Below are positions 32,030-39,557 of a stretch of DNA of 39,557 bases, piece after piece; the first letter of the stretch is position 1; each line of letters starts with the position of its first letter. The translations under genes and the position numbers were made by a program. The DNA comes from Bacteroidales bacterium (GTDB lineage: Bacteria > Bacteroidota > Bacteroidia > Bacteroidales > UBA932), in contig JAFZUX010000021.1 of assembly GCA_017618115.1 (NCBI GenBank), positions 1 to 39,557 of the forward strand, read 5' to 3'. The notes beneath the pieces are model-generated. The model had not been told where the DNA came from. It was given only the letters and a program-made list of their open reading frames with translations, and made no database searches.

Positions 32030-33282
32030 AAAAGTTATTCTCAATAATACTGATACTTGCAGTAGCCTCTCCAATGATTTGGGGACAACATAAATGCTCA
32101 AAAAACGTGAAGGTTAAGCCGGGTGTTGAGGTTCTCAGAGACGGTGGTTTCAAAGAGCTTCAGGGAAAGAGAGTTGGTCTTCTGACCAACCCTACCGGAG
32201 TAGATTCAGAGCTTAACTCAACCATTGATATTCTCTACAACGCCAAGGGAGTACGCCTGGTTGCTCTCTACGCTCCGGAGCACGGAGTAAGAGGTGATAT
32301 CTATGCAGGCGCTGCCGTTAAGGATGCAAAAGATTCTGCAACAGGACTTCCTGTTTTCTCAGTTTTTGGAAAGAACCGCAAACCTTCTCCTGAGTTCCTT
32401 AAGGATGTGGATGCTGTAGTTTTTGATATTCAGGATATCGGCTGCCGCTCATACACCTTTGTAAGTTCAATGGGACTTATGATGGAGGCTTGTGCAGAGG
32501 CCGGCAAAGAGTTCATAGTTCTGGACCGTCCTAATCCTCTGGGCGGAGAGAGAGTTGAAGGAAACCTTGTAGAAGATGGTTTCTACTCATTCGTGAGCCA
32601 GTTCAAAATCCCTTATCTCTACGGACTTACGCTGGGCGAACTTGCAAAGATGCTCAACGGAGAGAAGATGCTCAAAGACGGAGTTCAGTGCAATCTTACC
32701 GTTATCCCGATGGAGGGTTGGCAACGCAACATGACATACGATGACACCCGTCTGCCTTGGTTGCTCCCTTCTCCTCATATCCCACAGACCGCCAACGCTT
32801 ACTACTATCCTGTAAGCGGCATCATGGGAGAACTTGGATATATCTCAGAGGGAGTGGGTTACACACTTCCGTTCCAACTCTTTGTTGCCGAGTGGATAGA
32901 CGGCAAGGCTCTCTGTGAGAGAATGAACGCCCTCAACCTTCCGGGTATCCGTTTCCGTCCAATCTATGTTACTCCGTACTACGGTTCCAAGAAGGGACTC
33001 TACTGCAGCGGAGTACAGACCATCATAACGGACTACTCCAAGGCTCGTCTTACGGAGGTGCAATTCCTTGTAATGCAGGAACTTGCAGTGATGTATCCGG
33101 ATAAGAAAACCTTTGAGAACTGCAACAAGGGCCGTTTCAGAATGTTTGACATTGTCTGCGGTTCAGACTACATCCGCAAGACCTTCTCTGAGACTTACAC
33201 CTGGGCCAGCATCAAGGAGTTCTTTGAAAAGGACGAGGCTGCCTTCAAAGAGAAGAGCAAAAAGTATTACCTGTACAAATAG
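32026..33282 (+). CDS. namZ: Exported exo-beta-N-acetylmuramidase (DUF1343)
   Basis: A 418-residue protein with a signal peptide (~1-20, 'LFSIILILAVASPMIWG'), so it acts in the periplasm or outside. It has the complete DUF1343 set of motifs: 'RVGLLTNPTGVD' (~49-60), 'YAPEHGVRGD' with the catalytic-candidate Glu85, 'VFDIQDIGCRSYTF' (~132-145) and 'DRPNPLGG' (~167-174), then 'WLLPSPHIPQ'. Members of this family from Bacillus subtilis and T. forsythia (NamZ) release MurNAc from the non-reducing ends of glycan chains. Its ATG overlaps the stop of the AmpG-like permease (ATGA), supporting a joint salvage role. The MurNAc etherase or kinase that would complete the pathway is not in this window. Confidence 0.9.
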   Translation: MKKLFSIILILAVASPMIWGQHKCSKNVKVKPGVEVLRDGGFKELQGKRVGLLTNPTGVDSELNSTIDILYNAKGVRLVALYAPEHGVRGDIYAGAAVKDAKDSATGLPVFSVFGKNRKPSPEFLKDVDAVVFDIQDIGCRSYTFVSSMGLMMEACAEAGKEFIVLDRPNPLGGERVEGNLVEDGFYSFVSQFKIPYLYGLTLGELAKMLNGEKMLKDGVQCNLTVIPMEGWQRNMTYDDTRLPWLLPSPHIPQTANAYYYPVSGIMGELGYISEGVGYTLPFQLFVAEWIDGKALCERMNALNLPGIRFRPIYVTPYYGSKKGLYCSGVQTIITDYSKARLTEVQFLVMQELAVMYPDKKTFENCNKGRFRMFDIVCGSDYIRKTFSETYTWASIKEFFEKDEAAFKEKSKKYYLYK

Positions 33283-33324
33283 GGTATTCATAGGTAAATA
33301 ATGCTTTTTTATGGGCGAATGAAT

Positions 33325-33352
33325 AGGGTGGCAAAGACTTTGCTACCCTTTC
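33325..33352 (+). terminator. Hairpin after namZ, weak terminator
   Basis: Stem AGGGTGGCAAA (33325-33335) with TTTGCTACCCT (33339-33349), one G-T pair, 3-base loop. The following tract TTCAT is short in T, so termination may be partial. It lies within the leader of the next gene. Confidence 0.5.
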
Positions 33353-33385
33353 ATACAAAGTATTAACCCTCAAAAACTAAAAATT

Positions 33386-34492
33386 ATGAGAACTAACAGA
33401 CTTTACAATGCATTAGTTGCAATAGTTGCAGCCGCATTTATGGTATCTACTGCCACTGAGGCAGTTGCACAGTCCTCAACTAGGAAGAGTCCTTCCGGTG
33501 GATCTGCTACAATGAAAGCTGCTCCTTCTCAGAAGAAGATGACTCCGGCTACGGACCGCAATCAGTCTTCAGGTAACAGAGGGAACGCTTCCAATGTAAA
33601 CAAAGGCCGTAATTACAATGACCACATGGGTAACGTAAGAACCCAGAGCGGCATTAACGTTAACCGCCCAAACAACGACAACCGCAATAACGGTAATCAC
33701 AACAACGGCAATGTAACCAACAACCGTCCGGGAGGCGGCAACGTAAACCGTCCTAACAATGACAACGTTAATCGTCCTGGCAAAGACAACCGTAACATTG
33801 TTAACCGCCCTGGCAACGATCACAACAAGGGAAATTTTGACCGCAAGGATGACAACCGTAAGGAGAAAGTGAACCGTCCTGAGGACCGCCGTCCTACCTA
33901 CAAGGCTCCAAAAGACGGCCATGACGCTCACAAAGTTCACAAGGATCCTACTCCAAAGTATGACCGTAGCAACCCGAACCGTCACCTTGGTTATACTCCA
34001 TTCCGCGATGGCCGCACAATCCATCGTCCGGCACCGGTTCACGTATACTATGATTACGGACGTTACTACAGGGTTCTTCCAAAGCACCACTACCACACCA
34101 CAATTGCAGGGCTTCTGCTCTACTTCTGGGACGGAGTTTGGTACAACTACGCAGACGGCGTATACGGAGTTCACAGACCTCCTGTAGGAACCGTAATCCC
34201 AATCTCTTACATCTCATCTTCACTCTACCCTGTAGATTTTGAATATGAGAGTGTAGGATACAGAAGAAACTATTACGTAGATTCTTACTCCAACTTCTAC
34301 ATCCAGATCAACAGCTACGAACTTAAAGTTGTTGACGCACCAGAAGGAGCAATACTCTACGATATGCCAAGTGACTACACAGTTGTTCTGCACCACGGCC
34401 GTACATATTACAAAGTTGGAAGTTCTATCTTTGAATATGTTTACACCAACGCCAACAGCTGGTATTTCAGAGCCGTAGGCATTTATAGATAA
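33386..34492 (+). CDS. Secreted Asn/Arg-rich low-complexity protein (DUF6515-like)
   Basis: A 368-residue exported protein. Signal peptide at 1-29 ('LVAIVAAAFMVSTATEAVAQ'). Residues ~55-200 are low-complexity, with repeats of 'NRPNNDN' and 'NRPGKDN' units, strongly charged and probably disordered. The C-terminal ~150 residues are Tyr- and Val-rich ('HVYYDYGRYYRVLPKHHY', 'GVWYNYADGVYGVHRPP', 'VVLHHGRTYYKVGSSIFEY'), like the small beta-domain repeats of DUF6515 and related Bacteroidetes proteins that bind the cell envelope. The function is unknown. Codon use in the repeat region (AAC, CGT, CGC) is GC-richer than nearby genes. It stands alone, between the namZ hairpin and a strong terminator. 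Confidence 0.72.
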   Translation: MRTNRLYNALVAIVAAAFMVSTATEAVAQSSTRKSPSGGSATMKAAPSQKKMTPATDRNQSSGNRGNASNVNKGRNYNDHMGNVRTQSGINVNRPNNDNRNNGNHNNGNVTNNRPGGGNVNRPNNDNVNRPGKDNRNIVNRPGNDHNKGNFDRKDDNRKEKVNRPEDRRPTYKAPKDGHDAHKVHKDPTPKYDRSNPNRHLGYTPFRDGRTIHRPAPVHVYYDYGRYYRVLPKHHYHTTIAGLLLYFWDGVWYNYADGVYGVHRPPVGTVIPISYISSSLYPVDFEYESVGYRRNYYVDSYSNFYIQINSYELKVVDAPEGAILYDMPSDYTVVLHHGRTYYKVGSSIFEYVYTNANSWYFRAVGIYR

Positions 34493-34520
34493 GTGGAAAG
34501 CTGAGCGTGTCAGCAAATAT

Positions 34521-34553
34521 AAATGGGATGGCTTGAAACCATCCCATTTTTTT
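34521..34553. terminator. Bidirectional terminator between convergent genes
   Basis: Perfect 11-bp stem AAATGGGATGG (34521-34531)/CCATCCCATTT (34539-34549), 7-base loop, T-run to 34553; the opposite strand ends in ATTTATATTTG. It serves both the secreted repeat protein and pepT. Confidence 0.88.
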
Positions 34554-34572
34554 CTGTGCCTTTACGGGCCGG

Positions 34573-35790
34573 CTATGCCTGTGCGATGTTGAGGATAACC
34601 TGCACGGCTTTCTCCATACTCTCGATTGGAACATACTCCAGTTTGCCGTGGAAGTTTAATCCTCCGGCAAAGATGTTAGGGCATGGAAGGCCTCTGAATG
34701 AGAGCATTGCACCGTCTGTGCCGCCTCTGATAGGCTGAATCTTTGGTTTAACGCCCGCCTTCTTCATAGCATCTATTGCTCTCTGAACAATGTGATACTG
34801 AGGCTCTACAATCTTGCGCATATTGAAGTACTGATCCTTAACGGTAATCTTTACAACGCCCTTGCCGTACTTCTTGTCCATCTTGTTCTGGATGGTGGTA
34901 AAGAGTTTTTTACGTTGGTTGAAAATGACTGTGTCATGGTCTCTTATGATGAGATTTGCAGTTGCGTTTTCAACTGTTCCGTTGATTCCTACAACGTGGA
35001 AGAATCCCTGGTACTTGCAAGTGTGTTCCGGTCTCTCCTTTGGAGGGAGCATTGCAAGAACCTCATTAACTACAATAATTGCGTTAATCATTTTGTTCTT
35101 TGCATAGCCCGGATGGATGTTGCAACCCTGTACCTCTATCTTTGCTGAGGCTGCGTTAAAGTTCTCAAACTCAAGTTCTCCAACAGCTCCGCCGTCCATT
35201 GTGTAGGCAAAGTCCGCACCGAAATCCTTAACGGAGAAATTCTCAACTCCTCTGCCTACCTCCTCATCCGGAGTGAAGGCAATCTTTATTGTACCGTGCT
35301 TGAATTCAGGATGATTGACCATATACTCGGCGGCGCACATTATCTCTGCAACGCCTGCTTTGTCATCTGCACCAAGCAGAGTGGTGCCGTCCGTGGTAAT
35401 CAGGGTCTGTCCCTTATACTCCTTTAGTTCAGGGAATTGCGCAACTGAGAGTTTTACCTTTTTTGCTTTGTTCAGAACAATATCTTTACCGTTATAGTTA
35501 GGAATGATTTGCGGTTTGATATCTTTTCCTTCTGCATCAGGTGCAGTATCTACGTGAGCAATGAATCCAATTACCGGTGCCTTCTTTCCCTTTGGAAGGT
35601 TGGACGGAACGGTTGCCATAAGAACACCCTTAGTAGTTGTCTTAACTTTAATCTTAAGTGCCTTTAACTCACAGGCCAGCAGGTTAATAAGATCTAACTG
35701 GCGGAGGGTGGAAGGAGCGTCGGTTGACTCGGGATCTGAGGTTGTCCAAATTCCCACATATCTCAGAAATTTATCTTGAACTTTTTCCAT
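34573..35790 (-). CDS. pepT: Peptidase T (aminotripeptidase)
   Basis: A 405-residue cytoplasmic M20 dizinc aminopeptidase that removes the N-terminal residue from tripeptides. The start at 35790 ('MEKVQDKFLRYVGIWTTSDP') is chosen over in-frame ATGs at 35808 and 35820 because those overlap the end of the transporter gene and E. coli PepT begins in the same way (408 residues). Motifs: 'GFIAHVDTAPD' (zinc His and general Asp), 'TLLGADDKAGVAEI' (bridging Asp), 'FTPDEEVGRG' (base Glu and zinc Glu), 'YTMDGG' (zinc Asp), 'QGCNIHPGYAKNKM' (His of the lid domain), 'PIRGGTDGAMLSF' and the final zinc His in 'GGLNFHGKLE'. It follows the OPT oligopeptide transporter by 10 bases: imported short peptides are cleaved by the neighbour's product. 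Confidence 0.95.
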   Translation of the reverse strand: MEKVQDKFLRYVGIWTTSDPESTDAPSTLRQLDLINLLACELKALKIKVKTTTKGVLMATVPSNLPKGKKAPVIGFIAHVDTAPDAEGKDIKPQIIPNYNGKDIVLNKAKKVKLSVAQFPELKEYKGQTLITTDGTTLLGADDKAGVAEIMCAAEYMVNHPEFKHGTIKIAFTPDEEVGRGVENFSVKDFGADFAYTMDGGAVGELEFENFNAASAKIEVQGCNIHPGYAKNKMINAIIVVNEVLAMLPPKERPEHTCKYQGFFHVVGINGTVENATANLIIRDHDTVIFNQRKKLFTTIQNKMDKKYGKGVVKITVKDQYFNMRKIVEPQYHIVQRAIDAMKKAGVKPKIQPIRGGTDGAMLSFRGLPCPNIFAGGLNFHGKLEYVPIESMEKAVQVILNIAQA

Positions 35791-35800
35791 ATCTATTATT

Positions 35801-37822
35801 TTATTCATCAATACTGTCATCTACATCTTTGAGTTCTACATCATCTACTTTTGGTGTCTCACCCTTCTTTGCTCTGAGAGACGAGAAGAGGAGGAATGCT
35901 GCAACAGCCAGGTAAGCGACAATTGCTACAGCCTGAGCACCACCTGTTTGTGCCCACTCTCCGGCATAGAAGTCTTTGCCTGCAAACTTAAGTATTGCAG
36001 AGACAACTCCCATAAGAGCGCCGCCTGCAATAAAGCCGCTGGCCAGCAGTGTTCCCTTGTTTACACGTGCTTCGTTGAGAGCCTTGTCTTTGCTGCGACT
36101 TCCTACGTACCAGGCAATTGCACCGCCGGCAAGAAGAGGAAGGTTAAGATCTATCGGGATAAACATACCGAGTGCAAAAGCAAGTGCGGGAACCTTGAGG
36201 AAGTTGAGGATGATTGCAATGACTGCGCCTATTCCGTAGAGAACCCAAGGTGCTCCTTGTCCGCTCATAAGCGGCTCAATAACAGCGGCCATGGCGTTTG
36301 CCTGAGGTGCAACCAAAGCATCCTCTCCGGTAAAGCCGTAGGTCTTGTTGAGTACAATCATAACTCCGCCCACGGTTGCAGCGGCAATGAGTGTTCCTAT
36401 GAACTTCCAACTCTCCTGAACCTTTGGAGTTGAGCCAATCCAATAACCTATCTTCAAGTCTGTTATGAAACTTCCTGCAACGGAAAGTGCGGTGCAGACA
36501 ACGCCTCCGATTATGAGTGCCGCAACCATTCCGGGTACTCCCTTAAGACCGCAGGCAACCAGTACTACCGAGCCTAAAATCAGCGTCATAAGAGTCATTC
36601 CGCTTACAGGGTTGCTGCCCACAATTGCAATTGCGTTTGCGGCAACTGTGGTGAAGAGAAAGGCTATAATGGTGACTATCAGGAGTGCTATGATTGCAAG
36701 CAGAAGTTTGTTGGTATCCGGAATTACTCCAAAGTAGAAGAATACGAATGTTGCTGCAAGAGCAATCAGCAGACCCCAAACTATAATCTTCATACTGAGG
36801 TCTCTCTGAGTTCTGATCTCCTCTTTTGTGGTATCTCCCTTCTTTGAGAAACTCTTGGAAGCCAGGCCAAAAGCGGACTTTATCACGCCGGAAGATTTGA
36901 TGATTCCAATGATTCCCGCTACTGCAATACCGCCGATACCAATCTGACGTGCGTAGGTTTTGAAGATCATTTCCGGTCCCATCTCTGAAACTCCGCTGAA
37001 GGTTGTTCCTAAGAAGTTGACGGTATCCGGGCCGCAGAGTGCAGACATCAGAGGAATGATTACAAACCAGACAAGCATTGAGCCACAGCAGATTATGAAG
37101 GCATACTTGAGTCCGATTATATATCCCAAACCAAGAACCGCAGCACCTACGTTGTACTTAACCAGCACCTTTGTTTTGTCTGCGATGAAACTTCCCCAAT
37201 GGGTTGCAGTTGTGTAGATTGTCTCACTCCACCAGCCGAACGATGCAACTATGAAGTCATAGATACCTCCAATTAAACCGCTGATAAGAAGCAGCTTGGC
37301 GCCGCCTGTATCTCCCTCTCCGCTCTTAATGACCTGAGTGGTTGCGGTTGCTTCCGGGAACGGATACTCTCCGTCTTTATCCTTTACAAAGTACTTTCTG
37401 AAAGGAATGAGGAAGAGAATACCCAGCACGCCTCCGAGCAAACTTGAGAGGAATACCTTTATGAAATCTATCTGAATCTCAGGGTATTTGGCCTGGAGAA
37501 TGTAAAGTGCCGGGAGCGTGAAGATTGCACCGGCAACAATACCTCCGGAGCAGGCTCCTATTGACTGGATTATCACATTCTCACCCAGTGCGTTCTTTCT
37601 TTTCAGTGCGGTAGAAAGACCCACTGCAATAATCGCGATAGGAATGGCGGCTTCAAATACCTGGCCTACCTTTAATCCGAGGTAAGCGGCTGCCGCAGAG
37701 AAGATTATGGTCATTACCAGACCAATGGTAACACTGTACGCGGTGGCCTCTCTGTGTTTGCCTTCCGGCTTTAAAAGAGGCCTGTACGCCGGCTTCTTTC
37801 CTTTGTTTGTACTCTCTGACAT
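35801..37822 (-). CDS. OPT-family oligopeptide transporter
   Basis: A 673-residue inner-membrane protein with about 14-16 hydrophobic helices. The start 'YRPLLKPEGKHREATAYSVTIGLVM' and 'GLKVGQVFEAAIPIAIIAVGLST' and 'ENVIIQSIGACSGGIVAGAIFTLPALYI' are the hallmark of bacterial OPT (oligopeptide/YSL) transporters. The motifs 'EYPFPEATATTQVIKSGEGDTGG' (in part), 'FGWWSETIYT', 'NPVSGMTLMTLI' and 'GGTDG'-free tail also fit; the C-terminus is acidic ('KVDDVELKDVDDSIDE'). In known relatives the cargo is a short peptide, a siderophore or a metal-nicotianamine-like complex; its partner pepT 10 bases downstream favours peptides. It is the first gene of this two-gene operon. Confidence 0.9.
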   Translation of the reverse strand: MSESTNKGKKPAYRPLLKPEGKHREATAYSVTIGLVMTIIFSAAAAYLGLKVGQVFEAAIPIAIIAVGLSTALKRKNALGENVIIQSIGACSGGIVAGAIFTLPALYILQAKYPEIQIDFIKVFLSSLLGGVLGILFLIPFRKYFVKDKDGEYPFPEATATTQVIKSGEGDTGGAKLLLISGLIGGIYDFIVASFGWWSETIYTTATHWGSFIADKTKVLVKYNVGAAVLGLGYIIGLKYAFIICCGSMLVWFVIIPLMSALCGPDTVNFLGTTFSGVSEMGPEMIFKTYARQIGIGGIAVAGIIGIIKSSGVIKSAFGLASKSFSKKGDTTKEEIRTQRDLSMKIIVWGLLIALAATFVFFYFGVIPDTNKLLLAIIALLIVTIIAFLFTTVAANAIAIVGSNPVSGMTLMTLILGSVVLVACGLKGVPGMVAALIIGGVVCTALSVAGSFITDLKIGYWIGSTPKVQESWKFIGTLIAAATVGGVMIVLNKTYGFTGEDALVAPQANAMAAVIEPLMSGQGAPWVLYGIGAVIAIILNFLKVPALAFALGMFIPIDLNLPLLAGGAIAWYVGSRSKDKALNEARVNKGTLLASGFIAGGALMGVVSAILKFAGKDFYAGEWAQTGGAQAVAIVAYLAVAAFLLFSSLRAKKGETPKVDDVELKDVDDSIDE

Positions 37823-37866
37823 AACTGTTCAATTTGATTTTGAGCGAAGTTACAAAAAAGAATGGT

Positions 37867-37874
37867 TATATTTG
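37867..37874 (+). promoter_or_regulatory. -7 box of the plug-like gene and mscL
   Basis: TATATTTG, 25 bases before the ATG at 37900. No well-spaced -33 TTTG. It lies between divergent genes 78 bases apart; the OPT gene may use TAACTTCG on the minus strand (37851-37844). Confidence 0.55.
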
Positions 37875-37899
37875 TACTATAGCATTTATCTCAAGAATT

Positions 37900-38736
37900 A
37901 TGAGGAACCAAACAAAATACATTTTACTTCTCCTTTCATTTGCATTTCTGCTCTTTTCTCAAAAAGTTTACGCTCAATTTGAGGGTGGGGTAAAAGATTC
38001 ACTCAGAGTGCTTTGCGTAAAGTATGACAACTGCGGTGCTCAATCTGACGGAATGGTTTGCATAAGTTTTACTATGGAGTGTGACACTCTAAAAATGCCT
38101 TCGTTTATGGTAGGTGATTCCATAGTGCAGTTTGTAAGTGACATAAACGTGGAGAAGATAAACTCCGTTCAATTTCTTTACGGCAAAACTCTTACAAAGA
38201 AATTGGCAAAGGCTTTTCCAACCGGACTGATTGCCGTAACACTCAAGGACGGTGAGGATTACAACACTTGCCAGGCAATACCTGAAGGGAATAATCTTAC
38301 AAGAAAAGCGTTGGTAACCAGAATTTCTTTAAATGATTTTAATAACCGTAACGGAGAGTTTGCCCAGAGAATCACGGAGTTAGTAGATCTCTACGGAACG
38401 GACGACGCTTACTTCAGACAGTTTAAGTATCTGAATCTCAACAGAGCAACTCCAATCCTGGCAATAGATTCTCTGGAGAAAAAAGCCTTGGTTCAGAGTT
38501 TCAACGACTTCCGTCCGGGAGCAATTGCAGATGTGATAATGTACCCTTCAGATGAGGCACAGAAGTTAATAGGGGATAAGGGAGTAAACGGTTTAGTGGT
38601 GGCTGTGATAGATTCCAAGCACACTCTTGCAGAGGCTTTGCTGAGTTCTATAGAGAAGCTGCAAAGAACTCTGAATGAGATGGTTGTGGTTAATTTCCGT
38701 TCTCTTCTGTTAAGAGAACCTATCCATATAGAATAA
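37900..38736 (+). CDS. Secreted protein with TonB-plug-like C-terminal segment
   Basis: A 278-residue exported protein. The start is ATG 37900 ('MRNQTKYILLLLSFAFLLFSQKVYA', a signal peptide); an upstream in-frame ATG at 37834 only adds a non-signal extension. Two segments resemble the plug domain of TonB-dependent receptors without a barrel: 'VEKINSVQFLYGKTLTKKL' (~85-105) and, more clearly, 'IADVIMYPSDEAQKLIGDKG' followed by 'VNGLVVAVI' (~223-253), which parallels the receptor pattern I..I.V......A...YG..G.NGV..I. The cysteines at ~39-60 (four in all nearby) may form disulfides. It may be a periplasmic plug-like adaptor. mscL follows after 38 bases and may be co-transcribed. Function unknown. 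Confidence 0.65.
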   Translation: MRNQTKYILLLLSFAFLLFSQKVYAQFEGGVKDSLRVLCVKYDNCGAQSDGMVCISFTMECDTLKMPSFMVGDSIVQFVSDINVEKINSVQFLYGKTLTKKLAKAFPTGLIAVTLKDGEDYNTCQAIPEGNNLTRKALVTRISLNDFNNRNGEFAQRITELVDLYGTDDAYFRQFKYLNLNRATPILAIDSLEKKALVQSFNDFRPGAIADVIMYPSDEAQKLIGDKGVNGLVVAVIDSKHTLAEALLSSIEKLQRTLNEMVVVNFRSLLLREPIHIE

Positions 38737-38774
38737 ACTATACCTATATATAATAACAACTAAATAGACGCCCT

Positions 38775-39197
38775 ATGAGTAAATTTTTCTCAGAATTCAA
38801 GGAGTTTGCAGTTAAAGGCAATGCCGTAGATATGGCGGTAGCTGTAGTAATCGGCGGTGCATTCGGAGCCATTGTTAATTCATTGGTAAACGATCTCATT
38901 ATGCCTGCAATCGGTGTACTGATAGGCGGCAAAGACTTTGCTAGTCTGGCACTTACACTGAAAGAGGCTGTAGTTGAAAATGGTGAAACCGTTAAGGAGG
39001 CCGTGCTGTTTAAGTATGGTCAGTTTATCAACACCATCATTTCATTCTTAATCATTTCCTTTACTATCTTCCTGGTAATTAAGGGTTTGAACTCCCTTAA
39101 GAGAAAGAAGGAAGAGGCACCTGCTGCTCCGCCTGAGCCAAGTGCAGAGGAGAAACTTCTGACAGAAATCAGAGATCTGCTCAAGGAGAAGAAGTAA
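38775..39197 (+). CDS. mscL: Large-conductance mechanosensitive channel
   Basis: A 140-residue inner-membrane channel that opens under membrane tension to release solutes during hypo-osmotic shock. The N-terminal amphipathic helix '[20 protein letters not shown]' and TM1 '[21 protein letters not shown]' (residues ~20-42) match the family signature. A short periplasmic loop (~50-75) leads to TM2 ('[20 protein letters not shown]', ~78-98) and a charged helical bundle ending '[17 protein letters not shown]' (E. coli MscL is 136 residues). The Pro/Ala linker before the bundle is normal. It is followed by a strong terminator. Confidence 0.97.
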   Translation: MSKFFSEFKEFAVKGNAVDMAVAVVIGGAFGAIVNSLVNDLIMPAIGVLIGGKDFASLALTLKEAVVENGETVKEAVLFKYGQFINTIISFLIISFTIFLVIKGLNSLKRKKEEAPAAPPEPSAEEKLLTEIRDLLKEKK

Positions 39198-39229
39198 AAT
39201 CCAAAAAAATTGTAAAAAATTTTTAAGAA

Positions 39230-39265
39230 AAAATCGCCTCTACAGATGCCTGTAGGGGCGATTTT
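39230..39265 (+). terminator. Terminator after mscL
   Basis: A 16-bp stem, 39230-39245 with 39250-39265, one T-G pair, 4-base loop; arms start AAAATCGCC and end GGCGATTTT, so it can act in both directions. Confidence 0.85.
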
Positions 39266-39306
39266 AAATTTTCATCAAAAAAAAGTTAAAAATAATTGCA
39301 AAAAGA

Positions 39307-39337
39307 TTTGGAGGTAAAAAAAGAATGTCTACCTTTG
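39307..39337 (+). promoter_or_regulatory. rRNA operon promoter
   Basis: TTTG (39307-39310), 19 bases, TACCTTTG (39330-39337), the strongest promoter match in the window, as expected for rRNA. Transcription would begin near 39343, about 160 bases before the 16S start. Confidence 0.85.
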
Positions 39338-39500
39338 CAACCCGTTTCGCGAAAATTTTTCCTGAAACGAAGTTCATTGACATCATGAAGACAAGCAGCA
39401 ACTTTGAAGAAGTTGGTTTATGTACAAGACATAAACAAGAGCGTAAATTCCTTTGATATAAAAGAGCTTAGATGGTCAGACTAGAAAAATAAAACAATTT

Positions 39501-39557
39501 ACAATGAAGAGTTTGATCCTGGCTCACACATGATTCCCGTCGGGCGAAATGTCCGGA
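39501..39557 (+). rRNA. 16S rRNA gene, 5' end only; last ~31 bases abnormal
   Basis: The conserved start AGAGTTTGATCCTGGCTCA is at 39508-39526, preceded by AATG as in Bacteroidetes 16S. The expected continuation GGATGAACGC is missing; from 39527 the sequence reads CACATGATTCCC and does not look like 16S. Because the gene stands at the window's edge and rRNA genes are repeated, a faulty join is the simplest explanation. Confidence 0.8.

Larger units (their letters stand above)
39198..39500. other. Gap holding a terminator and the rRNA leader
   Basis: About 300 bases: AT-rich spacer, the mscL terminator (39230-39265), the rRNA promoter (39307-39337), and ~160 bases of 16S leader with no gene. 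No clear boxA element was recognised. Confidence 0.6.

Noticed and set aside
33569-34174. 201-codon minus-strand frame, Val-rich
   Set aside because: Reverse of the Asn/Arg repeat codons of the secreted protein; the valine repeats are a mirror of AAC codons.
35791-35820. Earlier pepT starts at 35808 or 35820
   Set aside because: Both lie on top of the end of the transporter gene and add residues absent from PepT; the ATG at 35790 gives the standard length.

Overview
The window reads as a chromosomal segment of a Bacteroidales-type bacterium. Three things point there: promoters of the Bacteroidetes form (TTTG, about 19-20 bases, TAnnTTTG) in front of many genes, scarce Shine-Dalgarno sites with AT-rich leaders, and gene families typical of the phylum (FISUMP-like surface protein, TonB-dependent receptor, DUF4922-SpoIID fusion, NamZ, two-gene short ChrA, pyruvate:ferredoxin oxidoreductase). 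Genus cannot be told from this sequence. The right edge enters a 16S rRNA gene, but the last ~31 bases do not continue as 16S.

Layout. 1-2172: accessory-looking stretch with the 3' part of a FISUMP-like protein, a secreted protein of unknown function, a start-less gene remnant and long non-coding gaps, bounded by tRNA-Arg(CCG). 2266-9923: fabD, pyruvate:ferredoxin oxidoreductase, a TonB-dependent receptor and an MBL-fold hydrolase. 10028-16699: a divergent carboxyltransferase of the OadA/PycB type whose biotinyl lysine position is tyrosine, tRNA-His, then the metH-metF methionine/folate operon. 16736-19506: an HdeD-like membrane protein, and an opposing three-gene operon (MORN-repeat protein, CxxC-rich DnaJ-type zinc protein, CPPED1-like phosphoesterase). 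19507-21107: a HigB-HigA toxin-antitoxin pair plus a second separately promoted HigA-like antitoxin, with palindromic operators at both promoters. 21144-24320: a secreted protein with a JAMM-like motif, opposed by an operon of two half-size chromate-transporter subunits and a frameshifted HExxH lipoprotein. 24467-24622: tRNA-Ile/tRNA-Ala pair. 24778-26542: two outer-membrane beta-barrel proteins. 26688-33282: a tight operon (tandem GT2, DUF4922-SpoIID fusion, AmpG-like permease, NamZ) that looks like peptidoglycan turnover and salvage. 33386-39197: a secreted Asn/Arg-rich protein, pepT with an OPT oligopeptide transporter, a secreted plug-like protein and mscL. 39307-39557: rRNA promoter, leader and 16S start.

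How the parts fit. MetF makes the 5-methyl-THF that MetH uses. The OPT transporter and PepT form a peptide import-and-cleavage pair. NamZ releases MurNAc from glycan ends and the AmpG-like permease would bring wall sugars or muropeptides inside; the role of the GT2 and of the fused nucleotidyltransferase-like/SpoIID protein in that route is open and is the most attractive undescribed element here. Other points of interest are the lysine-less biotinyl domain, the operator architecture of the antitoxin genes, and the uncharacterised MORN/zinc/phosphoesterase operon.
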